A stretch of DNA of 48,404 nt from Halomonas sp. PR-M31 (GTDB taxonomy: Bacteria > Pseudomonadota > Gammaproteobacteria > Pseudomonadales > Halomonadaceae): assembly GCF_001039575.1 (NCBI RefSeq), contig NZ_JIBT01000010.1, forward strand, positions 1 to 48,404, given 5' to 3'. The notes under the pieces are model-generated. The model made no database searches, was not told the origin of the DNA, and worked only from the letters and a program-made list of their open reading frames with translations. Below are positions 8,598 through 16,993 of this stretch, piece by piece (position 1 is the first letter of the stretch; the number at the start of each line of letters is the position of its first letter). Both the position numbers and the translations under genes were made by a program.

Positions 8598-11500
8598 TGC
8601 TGCTGTCGGACATCTCCGTTCGGCGTCCGGTGCTGGCGATCGTCATCGCGGCGCTAATCGTGGCCTTCGGCCTGCTGGCCCTGACCCGGCTGCCGCTGCA
8701 GGAATATCCCACCATCGATCCACCCATTGTCAGCGTCGATACCCGCTACCCCGGGGCGTCTGCAAACGTGGTGGAAACCCGGATCACCCAGGTGCTGGAA
8801 GACAGGATTGCGGGCATCTCCGGCATCCAGGTGATTTCCTCGAGCAGCCAGGACGGGCGTTCGAGCATCAGCGCCGAGTTCCGCCTCGACAAGAATATCG
8901 ACGACGCCGCCAACGACATCCGCGACCGGATTGCCGGCGCTCGGGACGAACTGCCGGATGAGGCGGAAGCGCCAGAAATCAGCAAGGAGGACGCCAACTC
9001 GGATGTGGTGATGTGGCTGGTGCTGGCCGGCGACGGCTATACCACCGCGGAACTCACGGATTATGCCAGTCGCTATCTGCAGGATCGCTTCTCGGTGCAG
9101 GAGGGGGTTTCCCGAGTGCGCATCGGCGGCGACCGGGAATATGCCATGCGGGTCTGGCTCGACAGCGACGCCCTGGCGGCGCGGAATCTGACCGCCAGCG
9201 ATATCGAAAACACCCTGCGAGAGGAGAACGTCGAACTTCCCGGCGGCTCTCTGGAATCGAAAGATCGCCAGTTCATCGTGCGTCTGCCGCGTAATTTCGC
9301 CACCCCGGAAGACTTTCAATCACTGGTGCTGGATCAGGGTGCCAGTGGTTATCTGGTACGTCTAAAAGATGTGGCTCGGGTGGAGCTTGGCACCGTGGAG
9401 GAGCGCTCCCTGTTTCGCGGCAACGGTGTGCCGGTGGTGGGGCTTGGCATGGTCAAGCAGTCCACCGCCAATCTCATGGCGCTCTCCGAAGGCGTGCAGG
9501 CGGAGATGGCGCGTATTACACCGTCTCTGCCCCCGGGCATGTCGCTGCGGCTCAGCTATGACACTTCGGAATTCGTCGCCGGCGCCATCGATCAAGTCGT
9601 CATCACCCTGGGTATCGCCATGGTGCTGGTGATGGTGTCCATCTTCATTTTCCTGGGCAACCTGCGCACCACCCTGGTGCCGCTGATCACCGTACCCACG
9701 GCGCTGATCGGGACCTTCGCCATTCTGGCGATGCTTGGATTCACCATCAATCTGCTGACGCTACTGGCCCTGGTACTGGCGATCGGCCTGGTGGTGGATG
9801 ATGCCATCATCATGGTGGAGAACATTCATCGGCGCATGCATCTCTACGGCGAAACGGCACTGGTGGCCTCCTTTCGCGGCGCGCGCCAGCTGACCTTCGC
9901 CGTGGTCTCCACCAGCCTGGTACTGATCGCCGTCTTCGTGCCGCTGAGCTTTTTGCGCGGCGATATCGGTCGGCTGTTCACGGAATTCGCCCTGACCCTG
10001 GCGGCGGCCATCGCCATCTCGACGGTGCTGGCGCTGAGCCTGACGCCGATGCTGACATCAAAAATTCTCTCTTCCCGGATGCATGAGGGCGCCATGGCGC
10101 ATCGGGTGGCGCAGGTGCTGGAAGCCTCCCAGCGCTTATATCGTCGTCTGCTGGAGCGTGCCCTGGCCTTGCGCTGGCTGCTGGTAGGCGTTTTCGCTGC
10201 GCTGCTCGTTGCCACCGCTTGGCTCTATACGCTGCTGCCAGCGGAGTACACCCCTCGAGAAGATCGTGGCACCTTCTTCATCATCGTCTCCGGCCCGCCT
10301 GGGGCTACCTACGACTACATGCTGGACTACATGAACGAGGTCGAGGCACGACTGCTGCCCCTGCGCGAAGAGGGCGAAGTCGATCGCGTGCTGGTACTGG
10401 CACCGCTGAGCCGGGGCGGCCCCAGCGAAAACTACAACACCGGCTTCGTCATCGTGGGCTTGAGCGACTGGGCCGAGCGACGCGCCGCCTGGCCGATCAT
10501 GGGGGAGATAAGCGCGCGGCTCGGCGATCTGCCCGGGGTGCGCGTCTTTCCCATCATGCGCCGCGGTTTTGGCGGTAGCAGCACCGAACAGGCGATGCAG
10601 TTCGTGCTGGGCGGCGGCACTTATGAAGAGCTGGTGACGTGGCGCGATACTCTGATGGAACATATTCGCAAGGACAATCCGCGGCTGCTCAATCTCGAGA
10701 GCGACTATGAGGAGGATCAGCCCCAGCTGCGGGTCGAGATCGACTACACCCGGGCGGCGGATCTCGGCGTCACCGTCACGGAAATTGGTCGCACCCTGGA
10801 AACCCTGCTGGGAGGACGCAGCGTCACCCGTTTCGTTGAGCGAGGCGAGGAGTACGACGTCATCCTGGAAGCGGAGCGTGGCATTCATACCTCCCCCAAT
10901 GCCCTGGACAACATTCGCGTGCGCTCGGCCCGCACCAATCAGCTGATCCCACTGTCCAGTCTGGTGACCCTGACGGATTATGCCGGGCCCAGCACCTACA
11001 GTCGCTACAACCGTCTGCGTGCCATCACCCTTCAGGCGGACCTGGCGGACGACTACGCCATGGGCGAGGCCTTGAGCTATCTGGAAGACACGGTGGATGA
11101 GATTCTGCCCGCGGAAGTACAGACCGATACCAAGGGCGCGGCCCGGGATTACCAAGAGTCCAGCGGTGACACCACCTTCCTGTTCGTTCTCGGCGTGATC
11201 GTGGTGTTTCTGGTGCTGGCGGCCCAGTTCGAGAGCTTCGTGCACCCTCTGGTAATCATGCTGACAGTGCCGTTGGCCATCGGTGGTGCGCTGCTCGGGC
11301 TCTATCTGACGGGGCAGTCCCTCAACATTTATAGCCAGGTCGGGCTGGTCATGCTGGTGGGCCTGGCAGCCAAGAACGGCATTTTGATCGTCGAGTTTGC
11401 CAATCAGCTGCGGGACGAAGGCCGGGAATTTCGCGACGCCCTGATCGAGGCCTCGCTTACCCGACTGCGGCCGATCCTGATGACTTCTGTCACCACCATC

Positions 11501-11710
11501 GCCGGGGCCGTGCCGCTGATTCTCTCTTCCGGTGCCGGTGCCGAGACCCGGCTGGTGCTGGGCACGGTGATTTTCTGTGGCGTTGCCGCCGCCACCCTGT
11601 TCACCCTGTTCGTGATTCCGGTGGCCTATGATCTGCTGGCACGTCATACCGGTTCGCCTCAGGCGATTTCCCGACGGCTGGAGCGGGAGATGGACTCCCC
11701 ATCCCCGTAA
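8597..11710 (+). CDS. RND multidrug efflux transporter, HAE1/AcrB-like permease
   Basis: This 1037-residue inner-membrane proton/drug antiporter has the AcrB-family layout: an N-terminal membrane helix, a large periplasmic porter loop, helices 2-6, a second loop and helices 8-12. The proton relay residues are conserved: D401 and D402 in GLVVDDAIIMVENIHR, and K926 in GLAAKNGIL. The start overlaps the adaptor stop (TGATG), so the two are translationally coupled. The sequence is closest in style to the MexF/VexB-type subgroup that uses short-hairpin adaptors. Substrates cannot be inferred from sequence. The gene ends 28 bases before the convergent hydrolase gene, with no clear terminator between. 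Confidence 0.94.
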   Translation: MLLSDISVRRPVLAIVIAALIVAFGLLALTRLPLQEYPTIDPPIVSVDTRYPGASANVVETRITQVLEDRIAGISGIQVISSSSQDGRSSISAEFRLDKNIDDAANDIRDRIAGARDELPDEAEAPEISKEDANSDVVMWLVLAGDGYTTAELTDYASRYLQDRFSVQEGVSRVRIGGDREYAMRVWLDSDALAARNLTASDIENTLREENVELPGGSLESKDRQFIVRLPRNFATPEDFQSLVLDQGASGYLVRLKDVARVELGTVEERSLFRGNGVPVVGLGMVKQSTANLMALSEGVQAEMARITPSLPPGMSLRLSYDTSEFVAGAIDQVVITLGIAMVLVMVSIFIFLGNLRTTLVPLITVPTALIGTFAILAMLGFTINLLTLLALVLAIGLVVDDAIIMVENIHRRMHLYGETALVASFRGARQLTFAVVSTSLVLIAVFVPLSFLRGDIGRLFTEFALTLAAAIAISTVLALSLTPMLTSKILSSRMHEGAMAHRVAQVLEASQRLYRRLLERALALRWLLVGVFAALLVATAWLYTLLPAEYTPREDRGTFFIIVSGPPGATYDYMLDYMNEVEARLLPLREEGEVDRVLVLAPLSRGGPSENYNTGFVIVGLSDWAERRAAWPIMGEISARLGDLPGVRVFPIMRRGFGGSSTEQAMQFVLGGGTYEELVTWRDTLMEHIRKDNPRLLNLESDYEEDQPQLRVEIDYTRAADLGVTVTEIGRTLETLLGGRSVTRFVERGEEYDVILEAERGIHTSPNALDNIRVRSARTNQLIPLSSLVTLTDYAGPSTYSRYNRLRAITLQADLADDYAMGEALSYLEDTVDEILPAEVQTDTKGAARDYQESSGDTTFLFVLGVIVVFLVLAAQFESFVHPLVIMLTVPLAIGGALLGLYLTGQSLNIYSQVGLVMLVGLAAKNGILIVEFANQLRDEGREFRDALIEASLTRLRPILMTSVTTIAGAVPLILSSGAGAETRLVLGTVIFCGVAAATLFTLFVIPVAYDLLARHTGSPQAISRRLEREMDSPSP

Positions 11711-11737
11711 GGCCCGGCCCAGACCGCCAAGCCAATG

Positions 11738-12952
11738 TCACTGCGCCAGAAATTGCCGGATGTCGCCACTTGCCTGCTCGATAGATAGCACGCCGTCCAG
11801 GTGCCCTCGGTCGCCCTCCAGCACCACCTGGCTCACCGGGGTGCCGTCCGCGCTGATCTCATCCATGGTCTTTTCCACCAGCTCGGGAAAGAACACCAGA
11901 TCATCCTTGCTGTAGATCACCAGGGTCGGTGCCTCGATGGCCGCAAACCCTTCTTTCGCGTTGTCGCTATTGCCGGTGACGAAAAGCTGGTTGGCCTTGA
12001 CCAGATACAACAGATGATTGGCGTCGGCGACCTTGGCCCGACTGGCGGCGGCATCGTCTAATATCTTCTCGAAAAGATAGCGCGCCTCGAGACTGCTGGC
12101 GGGGTCCACGCCCTTCTTCGCCCACTGCCGATCGTAGGTGTCATTGGCCCATCGCCAGTGATTGGCCTGCAGCGTGATCAGCTTGAGCGACTCCTGGAGC
12201 CCTTGGGTGGGCGGTTCGCCAGCGTAGTAATCGCCGCCGTTCCAGTGGGGGTCGACCTTGATGGGAGCGGCCCAGGCGTTCAGCCAGCCAATCAGATAGG
12301 CATTGGCAACGCCGGAACCGATCACCGGGATCACCCGCTTCACCATTTCCGGATAGGCACTGGCCCATTCATAGGCCTGCAGCGAGCCCATGGAGGCCCC
12401 CATTACCGCCTGCAGACTGTCGATGCCCTGGCTTTCCAGCAGTGCTTTTTGCACCTCGACGAAGTCGCGAATGGTGACGATGGGAAAATCCAACCCCCAG
12501 GGTTCGCCGGTCTGCGGGTTGATCGTCGCCGGGCCGGTAGTGGTCACTTTGGGATCCTTGGCATTCAGGTTCACCAGGGTATCCGAGGCGATGACGTAGT
12601 ACTTGTCGGTATCCAGCGGCTTGCCCGGCCCGATGATACCGTCCCAATAACCCGGAGCGGCATCGTTTTCGTCATAGCGGCCCGCCGCGTGGCTGGTGCC
12701 GGAGAAATAGTGAGTAATCAAGATGACGTTGTCCTTGGCTTCATTCAGCGTACCGTAGGCCTCCCACCCTACCTTGAGAGAAGGAATCTCCTCGCCGCCT
12801 TGGGTGGTGTAACGGTCCATCTCGAACACTCGCTTTTCGACCAGCTCGTCATAGCCTATGGCCGCGCCACTACCCAGCAGTAGCAGACCTGCTATCAGAC
12901 CGGAAGCGGCCCAGCTTGATGCCTTGAACGCTCTTTCATCATCGCTTGCCAT
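11738..12952 (-). CDS. Exported MetX-like alpha/beta hydrolase
   Basis: This 404-residue protein resembles homoserine O-acetyltransferase (MetX) family alpha/beta hydrolases but carries an N-terminal hydrophobic signal or anchor (about residues 13-32), which true MetX enzymes lack. The proposed triad is S187 in GASMGS (MetX usually GGSMGG), D351 in YSKDDLVFFP and H384 in GDRGHLDG. Family landmarks such as THYFSGTSHAAGR and FPIVTIRDFVEVQKALLES are present. The changed nucleophile and histidine contexts argue against methionine biosynthesis and for an uncharacterised periplasmic acyl-transfer or hydrolytic reaction. It lies downstream of the PLDc_N gene, whose terminator separates the two units. 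Confidence 0.8.
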   Translation of the reverse strand: MASDDERAFKASSWAASGLIAGLLLLGSGAAIGYDELVEKRVFEMDRYTTQGGEEIPSLKVGWEAYGTLNEAKDNVILITHYFSGTSHAAGRYDENDAAPGYWDGIIGPGKPLDTDKYYVIASDTLVNLNAKDPKVTTTGPATINPQTGEPWGLDFPIVTIRDFVEVQKALLESQGIDSLQAVMGASMGSLQAYEWASAYPEMVKRVIPVIGSGVANAYLIGWLNAWAAPIKVDPHWNGGDYYAGEPPTQGLQESLKLITLQANHWRWANDTYDRQWAKKGVDPASSLEARYLFEKILDDAAASRAKVADANHLLYLVKANQLFVTGNSDNAKEGFAAIEAPTLVIYSKDDLVFFPELVEKTMDEISADGTPVSQVVLEGDRGHLDGVLSIEQASGDIRQFLAQ

Positions 12953-12973
12953 GGCGTGTCCTCGCTATATCAC

Positions 12974-13005
12974 AAAAAAAACGGGCAGCTCGGAAGAGCT
13001 GCCCG
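12974..13005 (-). terminator. Rho-independent terminator after the PLDc_N gene
   Basis: A perfect 10-bp stem, CGGGCAGCTC (12982-12991) with GAGCTGCCCG (12996-13005) and loop GGAA, is followed on the minus strand by eight U residues (12974-12981). It lies just upstream of the hydrolase start at 12952. Confidence 0.9.
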
Positions 13006-13027
13006 TTCGGATAATACGGAACCATAT

Positions 13028-13228
13028 CTAGCCCTTGGGTCCGAATATCAGCCAGAGAATAAAGCCAATCAGCGGGAAGAAGATGAGTACGAGAATCCAG
13101 ATGACCTTGGCCAAGGTGCTGGCACCGCTTTTCGCGACCTTGACGATGGCCCAGATGACGATGATCAACCAGATCAGACTCAGAATGCCGCCAAAGGCGT
13201 TACCCAGACTGCCGAACAAATTATCCAT
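13028..13228 (-). CDS. PLDc_N-domain small membrane protein
   Basis: This 66-residue protein is made of two predicted membrane segments (about residues 13-32 and 43-62) and ends in the typical WLIFGPKG. This is the isolated phospholipase-D nuclease N-terminal (PLDc_N) module also found at the start of cardiolipin synthases. The stand-alone form has no established function. It carries no HKD catalytic motif, so it is not an enzyme. A terminator follows directly, making it a monocistronic unit. The ribosome site AAGGAGA precedes the start. Confidence 0.82.
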   Translation of the reverse strand: MDNLFGSLGNAFGGILSLIWLIIVIWAIVKVAKSGASTLAKVIWILVLIFFPLIGFILWLIFGPKG

Positions 13229-13341
13229 GTTTTTCTCCTTCGTGATTCATTGAGTGCTTCCATTCGCCGCTGGAATAGTATCACAGGCTTCAGTCTTCGC
13301 TACTCCATCGAGGTTATGCCAATTTGAACGCGAAGGATTAC

Positions 13342-13869
13342 TCAATTCTGACTAGCCGGACTCAACACCATTTTGCTGCCCCGAATGGCGATATCGAAAT
13401 GACGTAAAAAACTCATTCCCAACAGGGCGGTGTTGCCTCCAAGGCCGGGATTGATCGAGCCGCGCACGTCTTTTGCTATCAGACCGCCCAGATCGATCTC
13501 ATCGATCGTCGTCAGATGACCGCGAACGCGTCCGTTGGCGGTGTTGAAATCCGCAGCGGCGCCGGGCTGCAAGCCAAGGCGATCCGCAAGCGTAGAAGGT
13601 ATCGAAACCAGACTTGCTCCGGTATCCAGCAAAAACTCAACTGGCTCGCCGTCGATATGTCCTGTGGCAACAAAATGCCCGGAGGCGTTGCGCTCAAGAG
13701 TAACCGGCTCGCCTTCGCTTCCCGCGAGCCGGGCAAGATCCGCGTTGGGGTTGCGCCGATCATCGATGAAGCCCTGAAACCACCACACCCCAAGCCCCAT
13801 CACGATCAGCCAGAACAGCAGCATCATGCCGAGCCCGGCTCGGCGTAGCGCCTTGTCCTCGTCGTTCAC
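13342..13869 (-). CDS. Membrane-anchored retropepsin-like aspartic protease (TIGR02281-like)
   Basis: This 175-residue protein has one N-terminal membrane segment (about residues 13-32) and a retropepsin-fold domain with the active-site motif LDTGAS (D82-T83-G84). A second family block, NTALLGMSFLRHFDI, lies near the C-terminus. Such clan AA proteases act as dimers, with one catalytic aspartate per subunit, and face the periplasm. Substrates are unknown for this bacterial family. The GTG start at 13869 overlaps the stop of the upstream VOC gene by 4 bases (GTGA), so the two are co-translated. Confidence 0.85.
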   Translation of the reverse strand: MNDEDKALRRAGLGMMLLFWLIVMGLGVWWFQGFIDDRRNPNADLARLAGSEGEPVTLERNASGHFVATGHIDGEPVEFLLDTGASLVSIPSTLADRLGLQPGAAADFNTANGRVRGHLTTIDEIDLGGLIAKDVRGSINPGLGGNTALLGMSFLRHFDIAIRGSKMVLSPASQN

Positions 13870-14111
13870 GGCGCCTCCGGCGAACCCTTGAGCTCGACGG
13901 TATTGCCCTCCGGATCATTTACATAGATCGAAGGCCCCATACCCTCGGCGCCATAGCGTCGGGTTACTTCGCCGGGATTGACCCCTTGCTTCTTGAGATA
14001 CGCCTGGATGGCCTGGGCATCGAAAGGTTCCAGACGCAGGCAGCCATGATCGATAGTGCGCCCCTGAATCATGTAATGATGACTCCCGTTCGAGATTGGC
14101 GATCCGGGCAT
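13866..14111 (-). CDS. Half-size VOC-family (glyoxalase/dioxygenase-like) protein
   Basis: This 81-residue frame contains only the second beta-alpha-beta-beta-beta module of a vicinal oxygen chelate protein. TIDHGCLRLEPFDAQAIQAYL supplies the first strand and helix, and GPSIYVNDPEGNTVEL is the classic C-terminal strand with the metal-ligand glutamate. Full-length VOC proteins need about 120 residues, and no matching N-terminal module is found upstream in any frame before telA ends at 14142. It is therefore a truncated remnant or a genuine single-module protein. ATG 14069 is an alternative start, preceded by GGGAG. It overlaps the protease gene by 4 bases. Confidence 0.65.
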   Translation of the reverse strand: MPGSPISNGSHHYMIQGRTIDHGCLRLEPFDAQAIQAYLKKQGVNPGEVTRRYGAEGMGPSIYVNDPEGNTVELKGSPEAP

Positions 14112-14141
14112 GACAGCCCGCTAACATGACGTACTTGTACT

Positions 14142-15371
14142 CTATATGGCCTCACCGGAGCTGGCATCGCTGCCCCGCTCGAGCCGGTGAATGGCGTCAC
14201 CCCCCTGGCGGGCCAGGACCTGCAGACGATCGATCTGTTCATCCAGCCGGGGCAGCGCTTCCCGACGATAGCGCGAGACATCATCGATGGCCGCCAGGAC
14301 GTCGCCAAAGGCCTGCTCGAGCTTTTCCATGTCCAGCATGGTGGAGGCGGAGCGGTTCTGAATTTCCACCCCTTGGCTGCGCAGGGATTTGGCGGTGCCG
14401 GCGATCATGTCGGAGGTGGTGGCGTTCAAGGCTTCGACCCGATCAAGCACCAGACGCTGATTGGCCAGGGCCAGGGCCACGGTGACCGCCACGGTCAACG
14501 CCGAAACGGTGACGTTGATGGCTCGATCCACCCCCCGGATGAGCTCCCGGTTGTTGCGAATGACCACTTCCAGAGCCAGCACGCCTTGCTGACTGACCGC
14601 CAGCTGCTGCTGCAGATCGACGATGCGCTGACGCAGCGGAAAAAGCAGCTCTTCTTCGATGAAGGCCCGCTTGGGATCGCTCTCTTCCAGGCTCACCACG
14701 CGTCGCTCCAGACGCTCGTCGATCATCCTGCCCAGGGTAATCTGATGCTGCAGCTGACCCAGGATGTCGCGTAGCGCCGTCTGATCGTCACTCAGGGTCA
14801 GGTTGTCCCGACGCAGCATGTCACGACCCTCTTCAAGATCGCGGATGATGGCGTCGAGTGCCTGCTGGGCGCTTTCATACTTGCGGAAATAACGCTGAAG
14901 CCCGTTGCCGACGCCGGGAATGCGGGCCAGCAAGCGATCAAGTCCGCTTCGAGTCAACTTGTGCCGATTGGGATCGAGGTTCGTCATGCGCTCCCGCAGG
15001 CTGGTCAGAGCCTTGGCCACCGGACCGCCATCATCGCCCTGATGGGCAAGCTTACGAATGGGGGTCTGCAGCATCTCGCTGCGATAGGCGGCCTGGCGCT
15101 GTATGTCGCTGCCCATCTCATCTACCCTGCGACGCTGGCTTTCTGCGGACTCGCTCCTAGTCAGCAGATCGTCGACGAAGCTGTCCGCCTGGGCGGCAAG
15201 TGCCGTCTGGTCGTCTTCGGGCTTGCGAGGCTCGAACTCCCCCTGCAGGTTCCTTGCGATTTCATCTGCCGGCGGCAAACGCAGCTGTCCTGCCATTTGC
15301 GTCCTGTCACGCTCAGCACTCATAGGTTCGTTGCCCTTTTGCAGCCCGTCATTGATATCTGTCACTAACAT
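14142..15371 (-). CDS. telA: TelA/YaaN-family toxic anion resistance protein
   Basis: This cytoplasmic, largely helical protein of 409 residues belongs to the TelA/KlaA family (PF05816), named for tellurite resistance in plasmid RK2. Recognisable blocks are LTRSGLDRLLARIPGVGNGL, RYFRKYESAQQALDAII and the later LNATTSDMIAGTAKSLRSQG. Long coiled-coil segments are evident. The first ATG (15371) has a weak ribosome site. The ATG at 15323 (MSAERDRTQ) follows AAAAGGG and could be the real start. It lies 6 bases downstream of the XpaC-like gene, an arrangement also seen for xpaC-yaaN in Bacillus. The biochemical function of the family is unresolved; roles in envelope stress have been suggested. Confidence 0.9.
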   Translation of the reverse strand: MLVTDINDGLQKGNEPMSAERDRTQMAGQLRLPPADEIARNLQGEFEPRKPEDDQTALAAQADSFVDDLLTRSESAESQRRRVDEMGSDIQRQAAYRSEMLQTPIRKLAHQGDDGGPVAKALTSLRERMTNLDPNRHKLTRSGLDRLLARIPGVGNGLQRYFRKYESAQQALDAIIRDLEEGRDMLRRDNLTLSDDQTALRDILGQLQHQITLGRMIDERLERRVVSLEESDPKRAFIEEELLFPLRQRIVDLQQQLAVSQQGVLALEVVIRNNRELIRGVDRAINVTVSALTVAVTVALALANQRLVLDRVEALNATTSDMIAGTAKSLRSQGVEIQNRSASTMLDMEKLEQAFGDVLAAIDDVSRYRREALPRLDEQIDRLQVLARQGGDAIHRLERGSDASSGEAI

Positions 15372-15377
15372 ATCCCA

Positions 15378-16319
15378 TCAGCGCTGCCGGCCATAGCGCT
15401 CGGCTCGCTCGACGAAATGACTCAGATCGCGCAGGGCCTGGTCCGCATCGATGGAGGCCTGGGGCCGACCGGTCTCGATGCGCGCCATGGTCACCGTGGC
15501 ATCGTCCAGGGCGGTCAACGCGGCTTCGTTACGGGCGCTGAGTTCATCCAGATGCTGCTGGGTTTCCGTGAGCAGCGTCAGGCGCCGCTCCAGGGTGGCC
15601 CGTTCGGTCAGACTCAGGCTGTTACGCTCCTTTGACAAACGGCGGCGCACGAAATCACCGTCTACCCCGGCGATGCCGCTGGCCTGAGAGGCCATGCTGG
15701 TCAAGTTGTCCACTGCGGCAAAACAGACCTCCGAGATCAGCGTACGGGAGCGCTCGAAGGCGAGCTCGCTGGTATCAAAGCGCTCCTTGAGCACCTTCGT
15801 GACCCTCAAGTAACGGCTGTATAAGCGATCCGCCTGCACTGCAAGCTGAGGCTGGCTCACGGCGATCAAACGCTCCTTGGCGGTGCACAGCGCACGAATG
15901 ACGTCATCTGCATTGATTGGAGGATTTTTTGGATCAAGAGTGGCGCCGCCTTTCTCGCTGGCCTCCTGAGCCTGCTGTTGCTGACGGCGTGCCTTCTCGG
16001 CATTGAGCTGCGCCTCGAGACGGCGCTGCTTGCGCTTCATCAGCCAGCCGCGGATGCGCCGCTCCACCGGGACGGCGACCGCCACCGCGCCAAGGCCTGC
16101 AAGCCAGCCCAGCAGGCTGGGACCGAAGCCGCCCCAGAGCGAGGTCACCCACAGCAGCATGGCGATGAACGGCACCGTCAGCCAGTAGCGAATGATGACC
16201 TGAAGACGGTCCGGCGTCAGCGTGCCAAGGGCAAGCCCAGGGCTGATCATGCCGATCAGGAACCAGGGCAGGCAGGTGATGAAGAGCCCGTAGGCAAAAC
16301 CTTGAAGAAATCCGAGCAT
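15378..16319 (-). CDS. XpaC-like membrane protein, partner of TelA
   Basis: This 313-residue protein starts with three hydrophobic stretches (about residues 4-30, 43-60 and 66-84), followed by a basic, glutamine-rich linker and a long helical cytoplasmic domain with coiled-coil character. Topology and its place directly before telA match the XpaC/YaaN pairing, so I infer an XpaC-like partner; the primary similarity is weak by eye. The product probably tethers TelA or a related complex at the inner membrane. The 255 bases upstream (16320-16574) separate it from the divergent exported-protein gene and should contain both promoters. I see no strong consensus there. Confidence 0.65.
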   Translation of the reverse strand: MLGFLQGFAYGLFITCLPWFLIGMISPGLALGTLTPDRLQVIIRYWLTVPFIAMLLWVTSLWGGFGPSLLGWLAGLGAVAVAVPVERRIRGWLMKRKQRRLEAQLNAEKARRQQQQAQEASEKGGATLDPKNPPINADDVIRALCTAKERLIAVSQPQLAVQADRLYSRYLRVTKVLKERFDTSELAFERSRTLISEVCFAAVDNLTSMASQASGIAGVDGDFVRRRLSKERNSLSLTERATLERRLTLLTETQQHLDELSARNEAALTALDDATVTMARIETGRPQASIDADQALRDLSHFVERAERYGRQR

Positions 16320-16574
16320 GGATATGAGACCTGTCGACTCAAAAACGATGGAGTTGCCGCGATGGTCTGCGGTTTATTCAACAATTCCTTAGAGAGGAGA
16401 TATGGGCATGTCGTTCGTTTTTCCACCACGAAATCACTAGTACCCTCTTATTGATCCATGTAATGACGAGTCAATCCTCCAATGCTTAAATAGAAAAGTG
16501 GCGCGCAGGGAATGTGAAGCCAAGACAAACGAATAACTGCTCGATAATACGACCCCACCGGAAGGGAGCCCTGT

Positions 16575-16993
16575 ATGAAGTCGTTTTTTTATACCCTCTT
16601 GATGGCACCGCTCGCCTTTATGTTGCTCACGAATGGCCATGCCTTGGCGCAGGCGGATAACCCCTCACAACAATGCGACAAGGTGCTGGATATCACCGAC
16701 ACCGCCTCCCAGGCAGCGCCCCTTGTGCTGGAGGGCAATGAGAGCCTATGTTTGGACAGCGAACAGATTGCGACCTGGTTCGTCGATCAAGGCGGATGGA
16801 CGAGCGAATTGACCAGCGACAGGCGTTACTGGCAGTTGACGCCGCCAGGCCCGACTCGAGCCATCTTCACGCTGCATCTACCTCGGGGGATCAGCAAAAG
16901 CTTCGAGTCTTGGTCAATTCAGCTGAGACTGAATCGACCGAGGCCGAGCCGACTAACGCTAAAGAGGCGGAGGGCGAGCCTTCGCAGAACTAG
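16575..16993 (+). CDS. Small exported protein of unknown function (single frameshift)
   Basis: ATG 16575 follows GAAGGGAG. The first 26 residues are a typical Sec signal peptide with cleavage expected after GHALAQA. The mature part has two cysteines (CDKVLD, SLCLDSEQ). As written, the frame turns into an implausible Arg-rich tail after IFTLHLP. Adding one C at 16881-16882 (ACC to ACCC) gives IFTLHLPSGDQQKLRVLVN and an acidic end (TEAEPTNAKEAEGEPSQN), 139 residues in all. No family is recognised. The repaired 3' end overlaps the convergent helicase gene by 35 bases. Confidence 0.6.

Noticed and set aside
10136-11647. 503-codon antisense frame inside the RND pump gene
   Set aside because: Low-complexity His/Gln-rich translation typical of a shadow frame; no start signals.
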